Shown here: piece by piece, positions 55,827-64,000 of the stretch
How the letters are laid out: the number at the start of each line of letters is the position of its first letter
How positions within the stretch are numbered: position 1 is the first letter of the stretch
Source of the DNA: an uncultured Jannaschia sp.
GTDB lineage: Bacteria; Pseudomonadota; Alphaproteobacteria; Rhodobacterales; Rhodobacteraceae
Reading direction: 5' to 3'
NCBI RefSeq assembly: GCF_947503795.1
Contig: NZ_CANNEZ010000002.1
Span: forward strand, 124,001 to 188,000
Length of the DNA: 64,000 bases
Notes under the pieces: generated by a model
The model's input: only the letters and a program-made list of their open reading frames with translations
Told to the model about the DNA's origin: nothing
Databases searched by the model: none
Translations under genes and position numbers: made by a program

Positions 55827-56312
55827 ATGCGCCTCATCCAACGCTTCCTGTCCGACGAGCGCGGTGCGCTCACCGTGGAATATGCCGTGCTCTGCGCGGT
55901 GACGGCGGGCCTGGGTGCCGCGACCGTCGCGGTCGTGCAGGCGGGTGCCGCCGATGCGGGCGCGGATCTCTCGGCCAACTCGGAATACTCGGCGCAGGTC
56001 GTGCAGCCCCGCGTGCGCGTGATCTACGACGAGGTGAAGATGTCCTCGATGTACAGCGCGCTGGGCGTCTATCAGGACAGCGAGCTGGGCACGCTCACGG
56101 CCTATGCCGACGAATGGGTCGATCTTGTCGAGACCTATTCGGATCAGGTGTCGCTCGACTTCAAGGAGCGCCTGACCGATTTCAACACCGCCATCGACCT
56201 CGTCTGGGCCGAGCGCGAGATGATCCGCCCGATCGACGGGACCTGGGACGACGCGGCGATCTCGGCCCTGCCGGGCGGCGCGGACGGTCTGGCGAACACA
56301 TTCTATCAATAG
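55827..56312 (+). CDS. Pilin-like exported protein A (type IV prepilin-type N terminus)
   Basis: A 161-residue protein whose N terminus RLIQRFLSDERGALTVEYAVL fits a prepilin-peptidase site: Gly then Ala, with Glu at position 5 of the mature protein and a following hydrophobic helix (LCAVTAGLGAATVAVVQAG). The remaining ~115 residues are acidic. It is much longer than an Flp pilin (about 50-60) and so resembles a TadE-like pseudopilin. Unknown assembly machinery: no tad genes in this window. Confidence 0.75.
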   Translation: MRLIQRFLSDERGALTVEYAVLCAVTAGLGAATVAVVQAGAADAGADLSANSEYSAQVVQPRVRVIYDEVKMSSMYSALGVYQDSELGTLTAYADEWVDLVETYSDQVSLDFKERLTDFNTAIDLVWAEREMIRPIDGTWDDAAISALPGGADGLANTFYQ

Positions 56313-56426
56313 AGACGCGCCGAGGCCGGGAATTGACCCCGGACCGAGCCCGCTCCTGCCCCACTTCCGCCATCGCACCCCGCTACCCATCGGTAAGTCG
56401 TTAAGAACCCTTCGGAGTAACCGGGT

Positions 56427-56924
56427 ATGCGTATCAATTTCATCGAGACCGAGGACGGGGCCGTCACCGTCGATTGGGTCGTCCTCACCGCCGGTCTCGT
56501 CGCACTCGGGCTGGCCGTCATGATCTCGGTCAGCACCGGGGTCCAGTCGACGGTCGCCTCGATCGACGCCAACATGAACGCGCCCTCGGTCATCACCCGC
56601 ATGAACCACGGCTTCGGCTATACCGCCCATGACCAGGCGACCTTCAACCGCATGATCGTCGGCATGGCCGGGATGGACCCCGCCGATCTCGACCAGATCG
56701 CCGCCTTCTTCAACGAGGTGAACGCGAGCGATCTGAGCGGCCTGAGCGACGACGAACGCGGCCAGTTGGCCGATATCAACACCGCGATCGACATGGCCTA
56801 TGTCGATGCGGGTGGCACGCGCATCACCGAGACGAGCTATGACGCGGTGACCGTGGCGGGGCTGGCCGAAGGGCTGGGCCTCCCCAATGCCGCGGACGAC
56901 GCCGAGGTCGCGCCCGACGCCTGA
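56427..56924 (+). CDS. Pilin-like exported protein B (Asp5 variant)
   Basis: A 165-residue protein with the same design: RINFIETEDGAVTVDWVVL, then the helix TAGLVALGLAVMISVSTGV. The position-5 residue is Asp instead of Glu. The acidic body has no clear similarity to protein A but the same length and both share QA/TF and NTAID elements (FNTAIDLVW and DINTAIDMAY). It probably works with protein A. Convergent with the Mth938-like gene (4-bp gap). Confidence 0.75.
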   Translation: MRINFIETEDGAVTVDWVVLTAGLVALGLAVMISVSTGVQSTVASIDANMNAPSVITRMNHGFGYTAHDQATFNRMIVGMAGMDPADLDQIAAFFNEVNASDLSGLSDDERGQLADINTAIDMAYVDAGGTRITETSYDAVTVAGLAEGLGLPNAADDAEVAPDA

Positions 56925-56927
56925 CGC

Positions 56928-57284
56928 TCAGGCGACCGGCAGGACGGCAGCGGCGACCCGCCGCCCCTCGCCCACCAGAACGTTGTAGGTCCGGCAGGCG
57001 GCGGGGGTGTTCATCACCTCGAGCCCCAGTCCCGCGTCCTCGACCGCCGCGCGCAGATCGCCCGGCACATGGGCGATCTCGGTCCCCGTCCCCACCAGGA
57101 TCACGTCCACATCCCCCGCCAGCGCGGTCAGCGCGGCGGCATCCGTGAACCCGTCCCATGCCCTGCGCCCGCCGGCATGCAGAAGCGTCGCGCCCTCGAC
57201 CACCTCGCCGCCGATGCGGAAGAAGCCGGGCCCGTAGCCGTCGAAGGGCTGGGCGTCGTCGAAGGTCACTTCGGTCAGGTTCAT
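56928..57284 (-). CDS. Mth938-like domain protein
   Basis: A 118-residue Mth938/NDUFAF3-family protein: TEVTFDDAQPFDGYGPGFFRIGG and VDVILVGTGTEIAHVPGDLR with a final ACRTYNVLVGEGRRVAAAVLPV. It is downstream of secDF-yajC, a common alphaproteobacterial arrangement. In mitochondria the relative helps complex I assembly; bacterial role unknown. The start at 57284 gives normal family length. Confidence 0.85.
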   Translation of the reverse strand: MNLTEVTFDDAQPFDGYGPGFFRIGGEVVEGATLLHAGGRRAWDGFTDAAALTALAGDVDVILVGTGTEIAHVPGDLRAAVEDAGLGLEVMNTPAACRTYNVLVGEGRRVAAAVLPVA

Positions 57285-57361
57285 CGGGGCCTCCACGCGT
57301 CGAGCATCGGGGCGATCCCTACCGGCTTCCGGCCCGGATCGGAAGGCGGCGGGTGCCCCCG

Positions 57362-58108
57362 TCAGACCGGCAGGCCCAGCACCACCGCCCCCGCCACCAC
57401 CGCATAGGCGATCCCGCGATAAAGCCGTTCGGCCCCCGGCTGGAACAGCCGCTGTCCGATCAGCGTGCCCGCCATGTAGACCGGCAGAAGGATCAGCCCC
57501 GCCCAAAGCACGGGCGGCGGCAGCACGCCCTGCCACCAGAGCGCGGGCAGCAGCACCAGCGTCACGGTCGTCAGGAAGGTGGCGAGATTCGCGCGCATTC
57601 GCGCCGCCTGTCCCCCGCCCGCCAGCGTCACGAGGATCACAACCGGTCCCAGCAGACCCGTCGAGCCCCCCACCACGCCCGCGGCCGCCCCGATCCCGAG
57701 GCGCGGCCCCGCCGCATCCGACAAGCGCAGCTTCCAGCCCGACATGACGGCGGCCAGCGTGATCGCGACGATGATGCAGATCGCCCAGCGGAGCGGGGTT
57801 TCCGGCAGCCGCGTCAACAGCATCACGCCCAGCGGCATGGTGACCGCCGCGGCGGCGATCATCAGTCCCGTGGCGCGCTTGTCGCAGGCGGGCCAGGTCT
57901 TCGGCAGCATGGTGATGGCCGAGCCGACCGCCGAGACCGAGAAGGCCGCGACCGCCACCTCGGGCGTCGCGACCCGCGCGGCCACCGGCATGAAGATCAG
58001 AGCGGCCCCGAAGCCCGCGAAGCCGTAGACGACGCCCGCCGCCAGCGCCGCCGCCACCAGCCACCCGATTCCCGGCATGGCCAGCGCGGCGACAAGACCG
58101 TCAGGCAT
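57362..58108 (-). CDS. TSUP-family permease (sulfite exporter TauE/SafE-like)
   Basis: A 248-residue membrane protein with ~7-8 helices and paired glycine-rich motifs, AGVVYGFAGFGAALIFMPV and GVVGGSTGLLGPVVIL, typical of TSUP. Members export sulphite, sulphoacetate or other small acids; substrate unknown. It overlaps the secF end by eight bases and is therefore part of that operon. Confidence 0.88.
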   Translation of the reverse strand: MPDGLVAALAMPGIGWLVAAALAAGVVYGFAGFGAALIFMPVAARVATPEVAVAAFSVSAVGSAITMLPKTWPACDKRATGLMIAAAAVTMPLGVMLLTRLPETPLRWAICIIVAITLAAVMSGWKLRLSDAAGPRLGIGAAAGVVGGSTGLLGPVVILVTLAGGGQAARMRANLATFLTTVTLVLLPALWWQGVLPPPVLWAGLILLPVYMAGTLIGQRLFQPGAERLYRGIAYAVVAGAVVLGLPV

Positions 58109-59066
58109 CCACGTCCGCGAATTGCGTCCCGGCGTCCGAGGGCTTCTTCGGATCGCGGTCGATGCCCAGCATCAGCACGACATTTTTGGCCACATAGACC
58201 GACGAATAGGTGCCGACGATGATGCCCCAGAAGATCGCGAAGACGAAGCCGCGGATCACATCGCCTCCGAGGACGAGGAGTGCCAGCAGCGCCAGGAGCG
58301 TCGTGCCCGAGGTCATCAAGGTCCGGCTCAGCGTCTCGTTGGTCGAGAGGTTCATGACCTCCTGCAACGGGGTCTTCTTGTACTTGATGAGGTTCTCGCG
58401 CAGCCGGTCGAAGAGGACGACCGTATCGTTGATCGAATAGCCGATGATCGTCAGGATCGCCGCGATCGTGGCCAGGTCGAAGCGGATCTGCAGCAGGCTG
58501 AAGATGCCGATGGTCAGCACCACGTCGTGGACGAGGGCCGCGATGGCCCCGATCGAGAACTGCCATTCGAAGCGCAGCCAGATGTAGAACAGGATCGCCA
58601 CGAGCGACGCTCCAACGGCGAGCAGCGCCGTCGTGATGAGCTCGCCCGAGACCTTCGGCCCGACGCTTTCGACGGACGGGAAGGTGATCGACGGATCGAC
58701 GCCCTGCAGCGCCGCCTCGACCGCGGCGATGGTGGCCGGGGTCACGGATTCCGCGCCGTCCTGTGCCTGGATGCGGACCTGCGCGACGTTGCGCCCGGCC
58801 TCGAAGGTGGGGTCGAACACCTCGGTGATGGTGACGTCCCCCAGCCCCAGCGGCGTCAGCGCGTCCCGGTAGGCGCCGACATCGACCGATTGCGTGGACT
58901 CGGTGCGGATCGTCGTGCCGCCGAGGAAGTCGATCCCGAAGTTCAGCCCGACGATCAGCCAGATCGCGATCGACGCGATCATCGCCACGATCGACGCGCC
59001 GAAGGTGACCTTCCGCCACTTGAAGAAGTCAAAGCTGGTCTGCTGGGGGACGAGGCGAAGGCGCAT
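58101..59066 (-). CDS. secF: Protein translocase subunit SecF
   Basis: A 321-residue SecF with [10 protein letters not shown], the six-helix domain and the [13 protein letters not shown] motif. It forms the proton-driven accessory complex with SecD. It starts one base after secD ends. Confidence 0.96.
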   Translation of the reverse strand: MRLRLVPQQTSFDFFKWRKVTFGASIVAMIASIAIWLIVGLNFGIDFLGGTTIRTESTQSVDVGAYRDALTPLGLGDVTITEVFDPTFEAGRNVAQVRIQAQDGAESVTPATIAAVEAALQGVDPSITFPSVESVGPKVSGELITTALLAVGASLVAILFYIWLRFEWQFSIGAIAALVHDVVLTIGIFSLLQIRFDLATIAAILTIIGYSINDTVVLFDRLRENLIKYKKTPLQEVMNLSTNETLSRTLMTSGTTLLALLALLVLGGDVIRGFVFAIFWGIIVGTYSSVYVAKNVVLMLGIDRDPKKPSDAGTQFADVDA

Positions 59067-59067
59067 G

Positions 59068-60732
59068 TCAGACCTCGATCTGCTTGGGGCGGCGGCGTTC
59101 GAACCACAGGATGATCAGAAGCCGTGTGACGAAGATCGCCGTGAAGACCGAGGTCAGGATGCCGATCCCCAGCGTTACCGCGAAGCCCCGCACCGGGCCG
59201 GAGCCGAGGGTGAAGAGGATCGTGGCGATGATGAAGGTCGTGATGTTGGCGTCGACGATGGCCGACAGCGCCCGCTCGTAGCCCAGCTCGATCGCCCGCG
59301 CGGGGCCCTTGGCGGTGCGCAGCTCCTCGCGGATACGCTCGAAGACCAGCACGTTGGCGTCCACCGCCATGCCGATGGTCAGCACGATCCCCGCGATCCC
59401 CGGCAGCGTCAGCGTGCCGCCGATCAGGCTGAGGATGCCGAAGATCAGCGCCACGTTGATGCCCAGCGCCACCGTCGCGAACACCCCGAAGAGGCCGTAG
59501 GCCGCAACCATGAACACCACCACCGCCGCCATCGCCACCAGCGACGCGACCTGGCCCGCGTCGATGCTGTCCTGACCCAGCTCGGGGCCGATGGTGCGTT
59601 CCTCGAGGAAGGTCATCTCGGCCGGAAGCGCGCCCGCGCGCAGAAGGATCGACAGGCGGTTCGCCTCGGCCACGTCGAAATTGCCGGTGATCTGGCCCGA
59701 CCCGCCCGTGATCGCCTGGCGGATGACGGGGGCGGTCACGACCTCCTCGTCCAGCACGATGGCGAAGGGCGCGCCGACATTGTTGGCGGTGAACTCGCCG
59801 AAGGCCCGCGCGCCCGACGGATTGAAGCGGAACGTGACCGCCGGCAGGCCGTTCTGGTCGAAGGCCGGCTGGCTGTCCACGAGATCGTCGCCGGTCACGA
59901 CGGGCGTGCGCTCCAGGATGTAATACGCCCCCGCCTCGTCCATCGACGGATGCAGAAGCTGGTCGGCATCGACGACCGTCTCGGCGCTGCCCGACCGGCT
60001 GACGACCGGGTGGAAGGTCAGCCGCGCGGTCGTCCCGATCAGCTCCTTCAACTCCTGTGCCGAGCCGATGCCCGGCACCTGGATCAGGATGCGGTCCGCG
60101 CCCTGACGCTGGATCGTCGGCTCGCGGGTGCCCGCCTCGTCGACGCGGCGACGGATGATCTCGAGCGATTGCTGCATCGTGCGGTCGTCGGTCGCGGTCC
60201 GCTCCGCATCCGAAAGCGTGACCGTCAGGATGTCGCCCGTGACGTCCACATCGATATCGGACTGCCCGACGCCCGTCAGCGAGACGATGGGCTGCGCCAG
60301 CGCACGGACGGCGTCGGCGGCGGCCTGCGCGCCCGAGGGCTCGGAGAAGCGCACGCGCAATTCGTCGGTCGGGCTGTCCTGCCGGCGGATGGTGCCGATC
60401 TGGTCGCGCACCTCGCGGAGTGCGTCGCGCACCTCGGGCCAGTAGCCGTCGAGCCGTGCGGCGTAGACGTCGCCGAGCTGCACCTCGGCCAGGAGATGCG
60501 CCCCGCCCCGCAGGTCGAGTCCCAGATTGACGAGGCTCGACGGAAGGATCTCGGGCCAGAGCGCCAGATCGGCCTCGATCTCGGGGGTCGCGATCGCGCC
60601 GCGCTCGAGTGCCGTGACGGCGTCATTATGCCGCTCGGCGCGGGTGTAGAAGACGTTGGGCAGCGCCAGCGCCAGCCCGGCGAGGCAGACGAGGATGATG
60701 CCCAGACGCTTCCAGAGCGCGATCTGAAGCAT
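59068..60732 (-). CDS. secD: Protein translocase subunit SecD
   Basis: A 554-residue SecD. N-terminal membrane helix, large periplasmic part with [15 protein letters not shown], and the six-helix domain with [18 protein letters not shown]. The gap to yajC is three bases. Uses the proton gradient to help pull proteins across. Confidence 0.96.
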   Translation of the reverse strand: MLQIALWKRLGIILVCLAGLALALPNVFYTRAERHNDAVTALERGAIATPEIEADLALWPEILPSSLVNLGLDLRGGAHLLAEVQLGDVYAARLDGYWPEVRDALREVRDQIGTIRRQDSPTDELRVRFSEPSGAQAAADAVRALAQPIVSLTGVGQSDIDVDVTGDILTVTLSDAERTATDDRTMQQSLEIIRRRVDEAGTREPTIQRQGADRILIQVPGIGSAQELKELIGTTARLTFHPVVSRSGSAETVVDADQLLHPSMDEAGAYYILERTPVVTGDDLVDSQPAFDQNGLPAVTFRFNPSGARAFGEFTANNVGAPFAIVLDEEVVTAPVIRQAITGGSGQITGNFDVAEANRLSILLRAGALPAEMTFLEERTIGPELGQDSIDAGQVASLVAMAAVVVFMVAAYGLFGVFATVALGINVALIFGILSLIGGTLTLPGIAGIVLTIGMAVDANVLVFERIREELRTAKGPARAIELGYERALSAIVDANITTFIIATILFTLGSGPVRGFAVTLGIGILTSVFTAIFVTRLLIILWFERRRPKQIEV

Positions 60733-60735
60733 GGA

Positions 60736-61053
60736 TCAGCCCGCCGGTTCGGTCTTCGACAAAACCTGCGCGATCGTGGCGCGGACGACGCGGACCTTCA
60801 CGCCCTCGGCGATCTCGACCTCGAGTTCGCCGTCTTCCTTGACCTTGGACACCTTGCCGATCAGCCCGCCCTGCGTGACGACCTGATCACCCCGGCGCAG
60901 CGCCTCGACCATCGCCTTGTGTTCCTTCACCTTCTTCTGCTGCGGACGGATCAGCAGGAAATACATGATCGCGAAGATCAGGATCAGGGGGACGAAGCTG
61001 CCGAAACCGGCGGCGATATCGGCGCCCTGGGCATAGGCGGGAGTGGCGAACAT
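60736..61053 (-). CDS. yajC: Preprotein translocase subunit YajC
   Basis: A 105-residue YajC: one membrane helix ([19 protein letters not shown]) followed by [31 protein letters not shown]. It is the first gene of the yajC-secD-secF-TSUP-Mth938-like unit and diverges from serS. Confidence 0.95.
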   Translation of the reverse strand: MFATPAYAQGADIAAGFGSFVPLILIFAIMYFLLIRPQQKKVKEHKAMVEALRRGDQVVTQGGLIGKVSKVKEDGELEVEIAEGVKVRVVRATIAQVLSKTEPAG

Positions 61054-61215
61054 GGGCGGGGTCCTATCGGTGTCGGTCGGGTGCTGGAGCGCGCCCGGAT
61101 GCGGTCGGGCGCGAACCTATTCGGGCCACATGGGGGGCGCAAGCCATGCTGGCAACCGCTGGCGCGGCGCGCGGCCCTGTGGCATGTCGCGCCGGACACA
61201 GCGCCGGAGGCCCAG

Positions 61216-62508
61216 ATGCACGATATCCGCACCATCCGCGACGATCCCGCCGCCTTCGACGCCGGGCTCGCGCGTCGGGGCCTCGCACCGATGTCGTCGG
61301 AGCTTCTGGCGCTCGACACCGCACGGCGCGCGACGATCACCGCATCCGAGGCCGCCCTGGCCGAGCGGAACGCGGCCTCGAAGCAGGTGGGCGCGGCCAA
61401 GGCGTCGGGCGACGAAGCGGAGTTCGAGCGGCTGCGCGGCCTTGTGGCCGACAAGAAGGCCGAGATCGCGCGGCTGGAGGACGAGGCGCGTGAGACCGAC
61501 GCCGCGCTCCGCACCGCCCTCCTCGAAATCCCGAACCTGCCCGATGCGGACGTGCCCGATGGCGCGGACGAGGGGGACAACGTGGAGGTGAACCGCTGGG
61601 GCACGCCGGCCACGTTCGACTTCGCCGCGAAGGAGCATTTCGAGATCGCGGGCGTCGCGCCCGGCATGGATTTCGAGACCGCCGCCAAGCTCTCCGGCAG
61701 CCGCTTCGTGATGCTCACCGGCGGCGTCGCCCGCGTGCACCGCGCGCTCGCGCAGTTCATGCTCGACACCCACATCGCCGAGAACGGCCTGACCGAGGTC
61801 AATGCGCCCGTCATGGTCCGCGAGGAGGCGATGTACGGCACCGGCCAACTCCCGAAGTTCGGCGAAGACAGCTACCAGACCCACGAGGGGATGTGGCTGA
61901 TCCCGACCTCCGAGGTCTCGCTGACGAACATCGTCGCGGGCCACACCATCGACGAGACCTATTTGCCGCGCCGCTACACCGCGCACAGCCTCTGCTTCCG
62001 CTCCGAAGCCGGGTCGGCGGGCCGCGACACCGCCGGGATGCTCCGCCAGCACCAGTTCGAGAAGGTCGAGATGGTTTCGGTCACCCATCCGGACCGGAGC
62101 CGCGACGAGCTCGACCGCATGACGCGCTGCGCCGAGGGGCTTCTCGAAAAGCTCGGTCTGCCCTACCGGACGGTCGTGCTCTGCACCGGCGACATGGGCT
62201 TCGGCGCGCGGCGCACCCATGACATCGAGGTCTGGCTGCCGGGGCAGGATGCCTATCGCGAGATTTCCTCCTGCTCGACCACGGGCGATTTCCAGGCCCG
62301 CCGGATGAACGCGCGCTTCAAACCCGCGGGCGGCGGCAAGCCGGAATTCGTGCATACGCTCAACGGCTCTGGCCTCGCGGTCGGGCGCTGTCTCATCGCG
62401 GTGCTGGAGAACGGGCAGCAGGCCGACGGCTCGGTGACGCTACCGGAGGTGCTGAGCCCGTGGCTCGGCGGCAAGCTGACGCTGACGCCCGACGGTGATC
62501 TGGTCTAG
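61216..62508 (+). CDS. serS: Serine--tRNA ligase
   Basis: A 430-residue class II seryl-tRNA synthetase. N-terminal coiled-coil (~1-105), then class II motifs: motif 2 around [29 protein letters not shown] and motif 3 [16 protein letters not shown]. The start [15 protein letters not shown] is the family N terminus; a much longer open frame upstream is chance. Overlaps the next gene's stop by four bases. Confidence 0.97.
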   Translation: MHDIRTIRDDPAAFDAGLARRGLAPMSSELLALDTARRATITASEAALAERNAASKQVGAAKASGDEAEFERLRGLVADKKAEIARLEDEARETDAALRTALLEIPNLPDADVPDGADEGDNVEVNRWGTPATFDFAAKEHFEIAGVAPGMDFETAAKLSGSRFVMLTGGVARVHRALAQFMLDTHIAENGLTEVNAPVMVREEAMYGTGQLPKFGEDSYQTHEGMWLIPTSEVSLTNIVAGHTIDETYLPRRYTAHSLCFRSEAGSAGRDTAGMLRQHQFEKVEMVSVTHPDRSRDELDRMTRCAEGLLEKLGLPYRTVVLCTGDMGFGARRTHDIEVWLPGQDAYREISSCSTTGDFQARRMNARFKPAGGGKPEFVHTLNGSGLAVGRCLIAVLENGQQADGSVTLPEVLSPWLGGKLTLTPDGDLV

Positions 62509-63017
62509 CGCTTGAGCGTAGAGTGCAGCGCGGGCACGTAGCCCGCGGCCAGCACGGCGCGCGTCACGGGGTTCGTCAGGACAGTGACCGGGCCGTGCGG
62601 CCGGGCGCGTGCGGCCCCGTAGCCCTCCGGCGTGACAGCGTGACACGCATCCCCCAAGGTCAGCCAGTCGCCGCCCCCGTCGCGGAAGATCGTGTGGTCC
62701 GGCAAGGCCCGCGCCTCCGCCCGGTCGTGGCGCATCCGCCGCGCCCCGCGCTCCGCCCGCGCCTCGTGCAACGCGGCGTCGACGGCCATGACGCCCGGCC
62801 AGCCCCCGAAGGCCCGCGCCCAGGCCGCCTTCCACCGCCCGAAGGCCGCCCGCCGGCAATAGCCGCAGGGCCGGTGCCCGGCGGCCAGCGCCACCGCCTC
62901 GTCCAGAAAGAAGAGTTCCGTCCAGCGGCGCCCGGTCATCACCGCGCGGCGCCGCCCCTGCCAGTCGAGCGTGCAGCAGATCCACGCCCGATGCCGCCAG
63001 AGCGCATCACCCATCAC
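62505..63017 (-). CDS. HRPC-motif protein of unknown function (N terminus uncertain)
   Basis: A protein with two conserved parts: [26 protein letters not shown] (metal-binding-like Cys-x2-Cys) and [26 protein letters not shown]. The first usable codon is GTG 63017, giving 170 residues. The same frame continues upstream through NRVRPDGTIHPDPARGTLTG and NRGILH, which I recognise as the N terminus of this protein family. It reaches a stop codon at 63147-63149 with no ATG, GTG or TTG between, so the start may be a CTG at 63119 or the gene may be impaired. Ends overlap serS by four bases. Confidence 0.72.
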   Translation of the reverse strand: MMGDALWRHRAWICCTLDWQGRRRAVMTGRRWTELFFLDEAVALAAGHRPCGYCRRAAFGRWKAAWARAFGGWPGVMAVDAALHEARAERGARRMRHDRAEARALPDHTIFRDGGGDWLTLGDACHAVTPEGYGAARARPHGPVTVLTNPVTRAVLAAGYVPALHSTLKR

Positions 63018-63120
63018 GCCGTCGGCGACATGGAGGATGCCGCGGTTGCCGGTCAGCGTACCGCGCGCGGGGTCGGGATGGATTGTGCCGTCGGGGCGGA
63101 CGCGGTTGCGACGCGGCAGG

Positions 63121-63567
63121 TCAGCCGTCCAGCAGGGTCGCGCCCGTCATCACCACGGCCTGCATCGTGTCCGCGTCCTCGACGAGATGCAGCGCACCGC
63201 TCAGCTTGGCGTGGCGCGCGTCCTCGGTCACCGGCAGCGGATCGGCCAGCTGCACCTCGATCGCGGTGCCGTGGTCGCCCGAGCCGCAGAACGGGCACTG
63301 GCCCAAATCGGACACCAGCATCCAGTCGCGCGTCTCGGCTTCCCAGCCGACGGGCACGAGGTAGCCGCTGATCTCGAAGCGGTCGACGCCGCCCGCGATC
63401 TCGGACGGATATCGCTTCGTCACCGACCAGCTGTCGGCGGTCTCGTGCTCGGTCACCTCGATCTGGCCCAGCAGGTGCCACGCGGGATCGGCGGCATCGG
63501 CGAAGGCGACCGCGGGCAGAGCGGCGGCGATGGGAAGGGTGGTCGTCAGAAGGGTGGCGCGGCGCAT
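63121..63567 (-). CDS. Exported DUF3299-like protein
   Basis: A 148-residue protein with a signal peptide ending ALPAVAFA and a DUF3299-like core: VDRFEISGYLVPVGWEAETRDWMLV, GQCPFCGSGDHG. The conserved cysteine pair may bind metal or form a disulphide. Function unknown. Its stop comes two bases before the CTG where the conserved frame of the next gene begins. Confidence 0.75.
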   Translation of the reverse strand: MRRATLLTTTLPIAAALPAVAFADAADPAWHLLGQIEVTEHETADSWSVTKRYPSEIAGGVDRFEISGYLVPVGWEAETRDWMLVSDLGQCPFCGSGDHGTAIEVQLADPLPVTEDARHAKLSGALHLVEDADTMQAVVMTGATLLDG

Positions 63568-63665
63568 GTCGTCTCCGAGATCTGGCTTCGGCCCTCATCC
63601 CCGACCGCTGCCCCGACGGCAACGCCCGATTCGCGACACGGACGCCATCGGCAAGGCGCCGCCGA

Positions 63666-64000
63666 TCAGGCCGTCTGCGCCCGCGCCAGAAGGGCGGCGA
63701 AGGCGGGCGATCCGTCGGCGGCCGCCTCGAGATCCAGGTCGGGTGCCGCCTCGCCCAGATCGAGCAGCGGATCGACCAGCACCCCGTCCGGGTCGCGATC
63801 CGCCCCCGCGACCAGCACGGCGAGCGCATCGGCGGGAAAGAACGCCACGAGGTGGTCGAACACCGCCCCGGTCCACGCGTCCGGCGTCCCGGTCGCGGCC
63901 TCGTCGGTGGCGAGATAGGCGATGTAGCGCAGCGCCAGCCGGTCCACCGGCAGATCGCCCGGCGGCAGCGTGTCCGTCGTCTCGGGCAGGCCCAGGGCCT
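63666..64000 (-). CDS. Conserved protein, cut by the window end
   Basis: The frame is open past the window edge (residues GLPETTDTLPPGDLPVDRL precede the internal GTG at 63947), so the true start is outside. The visible ~110 residues are acidic and Ala-rich, with RYIAYLATDEAATGTPDAW and LVAFFPADALAVLVAGADRD. Not recognised. Confidence 0.6.
   Translation of the reverse strand, partial: ALGLPETTDTLPPGDLPVDRLALRYIAYLATDEAATGTPDAWTGAVFDHLVAFFPADALAVLVAGADRDPDGVLVDPLLDLGEAAPDLDLEAAADGSPAFAALLARAQTA

Noticed and set aside
58894-62508. A 1204-codon plus-strand open frame
   Set aside because: It reads antisense through secF, secD and yajC, then enters the true serS frame at 61216. Only serS is coding.

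Overview
This 64 kb window is high-GC chromosomal DNA from an alphaproteobacterium, most likely a member of the Rhodobacterales (Roseobacter/Paracoccaceae group). The support is gene content and order: a septation-protein pair, then an EamA transporter, then ftsY; degP-hflC-hflK-gor-rpiA; a DUF2842 gene-purA-secG-pyrG; and an Mth938-like gene-TSUP-secF-secD-yajC next to serS. No rRNA, tRNA, CRISPR array, insertion sequence or prophage was recognised.

Layout. 1-6137: a catabolic-looking stretch with the end of a two-domain peptide-type ABC ATPase, an unknown protein, an aldehyde dehydrogenase, a SnoaL-like protein, an SDR dehydrogenase, then a strong palindromic operator/promoter and a coupled pair (unknown protein plus P1-family peptidase). 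6138-7363: three very small exported proteins. 7377-13547: tadA, an RsuA/RluB-type pseudouridine synthase with a long disordered tail, two tandem septation proteins, a DMT transporter, two GNAT-like proteins and ftsY. 13635-18046: lytic transglycosylase, an orphan fused NuoE/NuoF-type protein, an AlkB-like hydroxylase and a small secreted protein. 18144-24403: xseA, purD, a DoxX-like protein, a paralogue of the small secreted protein, a VCBS-repeat protein, a ferredoxin, a peptidoglycan-binding lipoprotein and a DUF1624-type membrane protein. 24492-31455: degP, hflC, hflK, gor, rpiA and thiamine pyrophosphokinase on the minus strand.

31579-33870 encodes a very acidic, mostly disordered 763-residue protein with short ordered ends. 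34126-42318 holds housekeeping and conserved genes (DUF2842, purA, secG, pyrG, csbD with an EcfG-type stress promoter, phzF-like, mipA/ompV, rlmJ, DUF1330, terB-like, fkbM). 42311-52534 is the most coherent accessory block: a PhnD-like protein, a polar amino-acid-type ABC importer, two PuuA-like glutamine-synthetase homologues, a GATase, a PuuB-like FAD oxidase and a DMT permease. Together these look like uptake of an amine or amino acid and gamma-glutamylated catabolism. 52535-53400 is an AT-rich islet carrying one exported protein of unknown role.

53403-64000 holds thyX, a DUF817 protein, a glyoxalase, two tandem pilin-like proteins with a cleavable class-III-type N terminus, the Sec accessory genes, serS, a cysteine-motif protein whose conserved N terminus has no normal start codon, an exported DUF3299-like protein and a gene cut by the window end. 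The best leads for new biology are the acidic protein, the paired pilin-like proteins, the small exported proteins, the two-synthetase glutamylation cluster, the 32-bp palindromic operator and the EcfG promoter of csbD.
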